The position numbers and the translations under genes were made by a program. This document shows, one piece after another, positions 6,880 to 8,169 of a DNA stretch of 8,169 nucleotides; positions within the stretch are counted from its first letter, which is position 1, and every line of letters begins with the position of its first letter. A model generated the notes under the pieces. It worked only from the letters and a program-made list of their open reading frames with translations, did no database searches and was not told the DNA's origin. The stretch comes from Candidatus Aegiribacteria sp. (GTDB lineage Bacteria > Fermentibacterota > Fermentibacteria > Fermentibacterales > JCC-6). The DNA is taken from the NCBI GenBank assembly GCA_030638185.1, contig DAOWFD010000311.1:1-8169 (forward strand), written 5' to 3'.

Positions 6880-7029
6880 TTCATACGTCCAATCTGTTCC
6901 GGTTTTTTAGAAATTTCAATGCTTCTAATTGTATATGAACTTTCAAATATAATAACCAGTGATATATTTGCTCTTGCATTTTTCTGCTGAATTCTGCATT
7001 TTACCGGCTGCCCTAAAACCCATATTTGT
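6880..7029. promoter_or_regulatory. AT-rich divergent region between phoH-type gene and tRNA-Lys
   Basis: No gene fits here. The region must carry promoters leftward for the PhoH gene and rightward for the tRNAs. TGCATTTT occurs twice, at 6975-6982 and 6995-7002, exactly 20 bp apart, each followed by a CTG-rich stretch. A weak plus-strand promoter could use TTGCAT at 6974 as -35 with a poor -10 at 6997. None of this is strong enough for a firm promoter call. Confidence 0.35.
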
Positions 7030-7105
7030 GAGCCGCTAGCTCAGTTGGTAGAGCATCTGACTTTTAATCAGAGGGTCGGGGGTTCGATTCCCCCGCGGCT
7101 CACCA
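7030..7105 (+). tRNA. tRNA-Lys (anticodon TTT)
   Basis: A full cloverleaf can be drawn. The acceptor stem is GAGCCGC / GCGGCTC with discriminator A and encoded CCA; the D arm is GCTC...GAGC. The anticodon stem is TCTGA / TCAGA with loop CTTTTAA and anticodon TTT at 7063-7065. The T arm is GGGGG-TTCGATT-CCCCC. Length is 76 nt. It reads lysine AAA/AAG. It is followed 130 nt later by tRNA-Glu on the same strand, and its 3' end is partly duplicated in the spacer. Confidence 0.97.
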
Positions 7106-7109
7106 GTGG
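7087..7109 (+). repeat. Direct repeat copy 1: 3' end of tRNA-Lys
   Basis: 23 nt covering the 3' side of the tRNA-Lys T arm, the acceptor 3' strand, CCA and four trailing bases. It is matched at 22 of 23 positions by a second copy at 7167-7189. Confidence 0.85.
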
Positions 7110-7166
7110 TTTACGGGAATCGGACTCCGGTGAGTTTATCATGAGCAAGAGAAGCGAGTCGAAGGA

Positions 7167-7189
7167 ATTCCCCTGCGGCTCACCAGTGG
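7167..7189 (+). repeat. Direct repeat copy 2: tRNA-Lys 3'-end remnant
   Basis: This copy repeats tRNA-Lys from the T arm 3' strand through CCA plus GTGG, with one change (C to T), 80 bp downstream of the first. The preceding 57 bases do not form a tRNA. This is the pattern left by site-specific integration at a tRNA 3' end or by contraction of a tRNA array; no integrase gene is in the window. Confidence 0.8.
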
Positions 7190-7210
7190 GTATTGACGAA
7201 ATAGACTTCT

Positions 7211-7228
7211 GTTACCATTGTTGGTAAC
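7211..7228 (+). other. Perfect hairpin ahead of tRNA-Glu
   Basis: GTTACCA-TTGT-TGGTAAC, a 7-bp stem with 4-nt loop, ends 7 nt before tRNA-Glu. Only three T residues follow, so it is a poor terminator. It may be a processing or pausing structure in the tRNA precursor. Confidence 0.4.
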
Positions 7229-7235
7229 TTTCGGC

Positions 7236-7310
7236 GACCCCATCGTCTAGCGGTTAGGACACTGGCCTTTCACGCCGGCAACACGGGTTCGATCCCCGTT
7301 GGGGTCGCCA
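7236..7310 (+). tRNA. tRNA-Glu (anticodon TTC)
   Basis: 75 nt. The acceptor stem is GACCCCA / TGGGGTC with discriminator G and encoded CCA. The D arm starts TCGTCTAGCGGTTAGGAC, typical of bacterial tRNA-Glu. The anticodon stem is CTGGC / GCCGG with loop CTTTCAC and anticodon TTC at 7269-7271. The T arm is ACGGG-TTCGATC-CCCGT. It decodes glutamate, and charged tRNA-Glu also feeds haem synthesis in most bacteria. It is probably co-transcribed with the upstream tRNA-Lys. Confidence 0.97.
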
Positions 7311-7477
7311 TCTTGTTTTCAGGTTTATTCACTACATCTAACATATTGAACCCCATGGTGTTAATGGAGTTCTATCTCGTAACTAGAAGGTCTTCATAAT
7401 AGACAAGCTGCGGATCTCTTCGCAGTCTTTACTTAACAGGGAACAATCTATCTGACACAAACTGAATTCATCCCGAA
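7311..7477. other. Convergent intergenic spacer
   Basis: No gene is visible. The tRNA transcript and the minus-strand gene from the right converge here. A weak stem CTGCG / CGCAG (7408-7412 with 7421-7425, 8-nt loop) is followed by TCTTTACTT on the plus strand and could be a poor terminator. Nothing else stands out. Confidence 0.35.
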
Positions 7478-8169
7478 TCAAATACCTGTATACTCCAGCA
7501 GGTATAAACTGGCTGAATAAGCGGGCATGCCATAAAAATACAGATTCAGTTCAGGATCACTCCTGCTGGCTGGACATTCAAAGCCTGCTATGTGTTCTAT
7601 TGAATGAGTAATCGCATATCGATTTGGGAAGTAGATATAGTTTTCATATTCTTCTTCAAATGAGCTACTCGAATCGTTCACTACCAATAATAGCACATCC
7701 TCCGATTCAGTCTCTTCAAGAGCAATGAAATTGTGATCAACATTCCAGGTAGCGTGCTGCCAGCCGGTTGTGTATATAGCATTCTGTGCTTCTGTGGTAT
7801 TAAGAACAACGTAATTCTCATCAATGAGAGCAGACATGAAGTCAGGATCTGATGTGCCTTTCCCTGTGAGAGATTGAACAACATTCAGAAGCCTGGCTAT
7901 CATATCCGGATTAGTGGTCTCGACACTCGGTCCCCAATTGAGAAGCAGAGGTGGGCACCTGTATGTACCTACTTGAGCGGAACCTCCTCCATTGCCGCAC
8001 ATCATGGTAAAATTAAGGGCTCTCATGTGAATCCCCCTGGAGCCGTGTACCAATGATGTAGTCATCAGATAGAGAAGAGTGTCCGATGGTGGGTAGAAAG
8101 TAACCTGACCATCCTGCCTTCTCCCTTCGCAACGGAGGTTGTGCATCAGGCAGTTGCTTCTGGAAGTGC
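7478..8169 (-). CDS. C-terminal part of an unidentified protein, possibly glycosidase-like (5' partial)
   Basis: The frame is open to the right edge: 229 residues are visible before the TGA at 7480-7478, and the N-terminus lies outside. An ATG at 8146 is internal rather than a proven start, as the frame continues upstream of it without a stop. The segment YPPSDTLLYLMTTSLVHGSRGI looks like a late helix and strand of a TIM barrel, as in some glycoside hydrolases where a conserved 'hall-HGARG' stretch closes the barrel. Next comes a helix (PDMIARLLNVVQSLTG), then a beta-rich C-terminal domain containing a VLLLVVNDSSS strand and ending YSASLYLLEYTGI. No catalytic residues can be assigned from this part. 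The glycosidase idea is a weak structural guess; the reading frame itself is convincing. Cellular location cannot be judged without the N-terminus. Confidence 0.6.
   Translation of the reverse strand, partial: TSRSNCLMHNLRCEGRRQDGQVTFYPPSDTLLYLMTTSLVHGSRGIHMRALNFTMMCGNGGGSAQVGTYRCPPLLLNWGPSVETTNPDMIARLLNVVQSLTGKGTSDPDFMSALIDENYVVLNTTEAQNAIYTTGWQHATWNVDHNFIALEETESEDVLLLVVNDSSSSFEEEYENYIYFPNRYAITHSIEHIAGFECPASRSDPELNLYFYGMPAYSASLYLLEYTGI

Noticed and set aside
7045..7227. A 60-codon plus-strand frame over the tRNA-Lys region
   Set aside because: It overlaps a complete tRNA gene and has no protein-like features.
7211..7228. Hairpin before tRNA-Glu as an intrinsic terminator
   Set aside because: Only TTT follows and the tRNA begins 7 nt later, so termination there would be unlikely.

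Overview
The window looks like bacterial chromosome. It has two tRNA genes with encoded CCA ends, clear Shine-Dalgarno sites before some genes, and mid-range base composition. No gene allows a firm placement. The mix of a secreted beta-propeller-like protein, a cobalamin-type radical SAM protein and a PIN-PhoH ATPase would suit a poorly characterised environmental lineage, but that is an impression and not an identification. I see no phage, transposase, CRISPR or defence genes.

Layout, left to right. (1) Positions 1-1654, minus strand: a DUF1232/YkvA-type small membrane protein, followed 43 bp downstream by a polypeptide that joins a PAP2 lipid phosphatase to an alpha/beta hydrolase. The second gene runs off the left edge, and its one open frame is readable from 1137 down to 1. 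(2) Positions 1723-4267, plus strand: a divergently transcribed radical SAM protein with an unusually spaced CX4CX2C cluster motif, then a small secreted beta-propeller-like protein ending at a good intrinsic terminator. (3) Positions 4333-4515: a 183-bp intergenic element closed by long inverted repeats. Its imperfect pairs are all G-U on the minus strand, so it may be a structured RNA at the 3' end of the next operon, or a MITE-like repeat. (4) Positions 4514-6879, minus strand: a two-gene operon, PIN-PhoH ATPase (PhoH2 type) then a DUF389 membrane protein. (5) Positions 7030-7310, plus strand: tRNA-Lys(TTT) and tRNA-Glu(TTC), with a partial second copy of the tRNA-Lys 3' end between them. 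(6) Positions 7478-8169, minus strand: the C-terminal part of a large protein of uncertain function, open at the right edge.

How the parts might work together: the YkvA-like/PAP2-hydrolase pair suggests membrane lipid or isoprenoid-phosphate turnover. The two catalytic domains of the fusion are predicted to face opposite sides of the membrane. PhoH2 and the DUF389 protein are tightly coupled and probably co-translated. The radical SAM substrate cannot be read from the context. The observations most worth following are the PAP2-hydrolase fusion, the inverted-repeat element that overlaps the stop codon of the DUF389 gene, and the duplicated tRNA-Lys 3' end.
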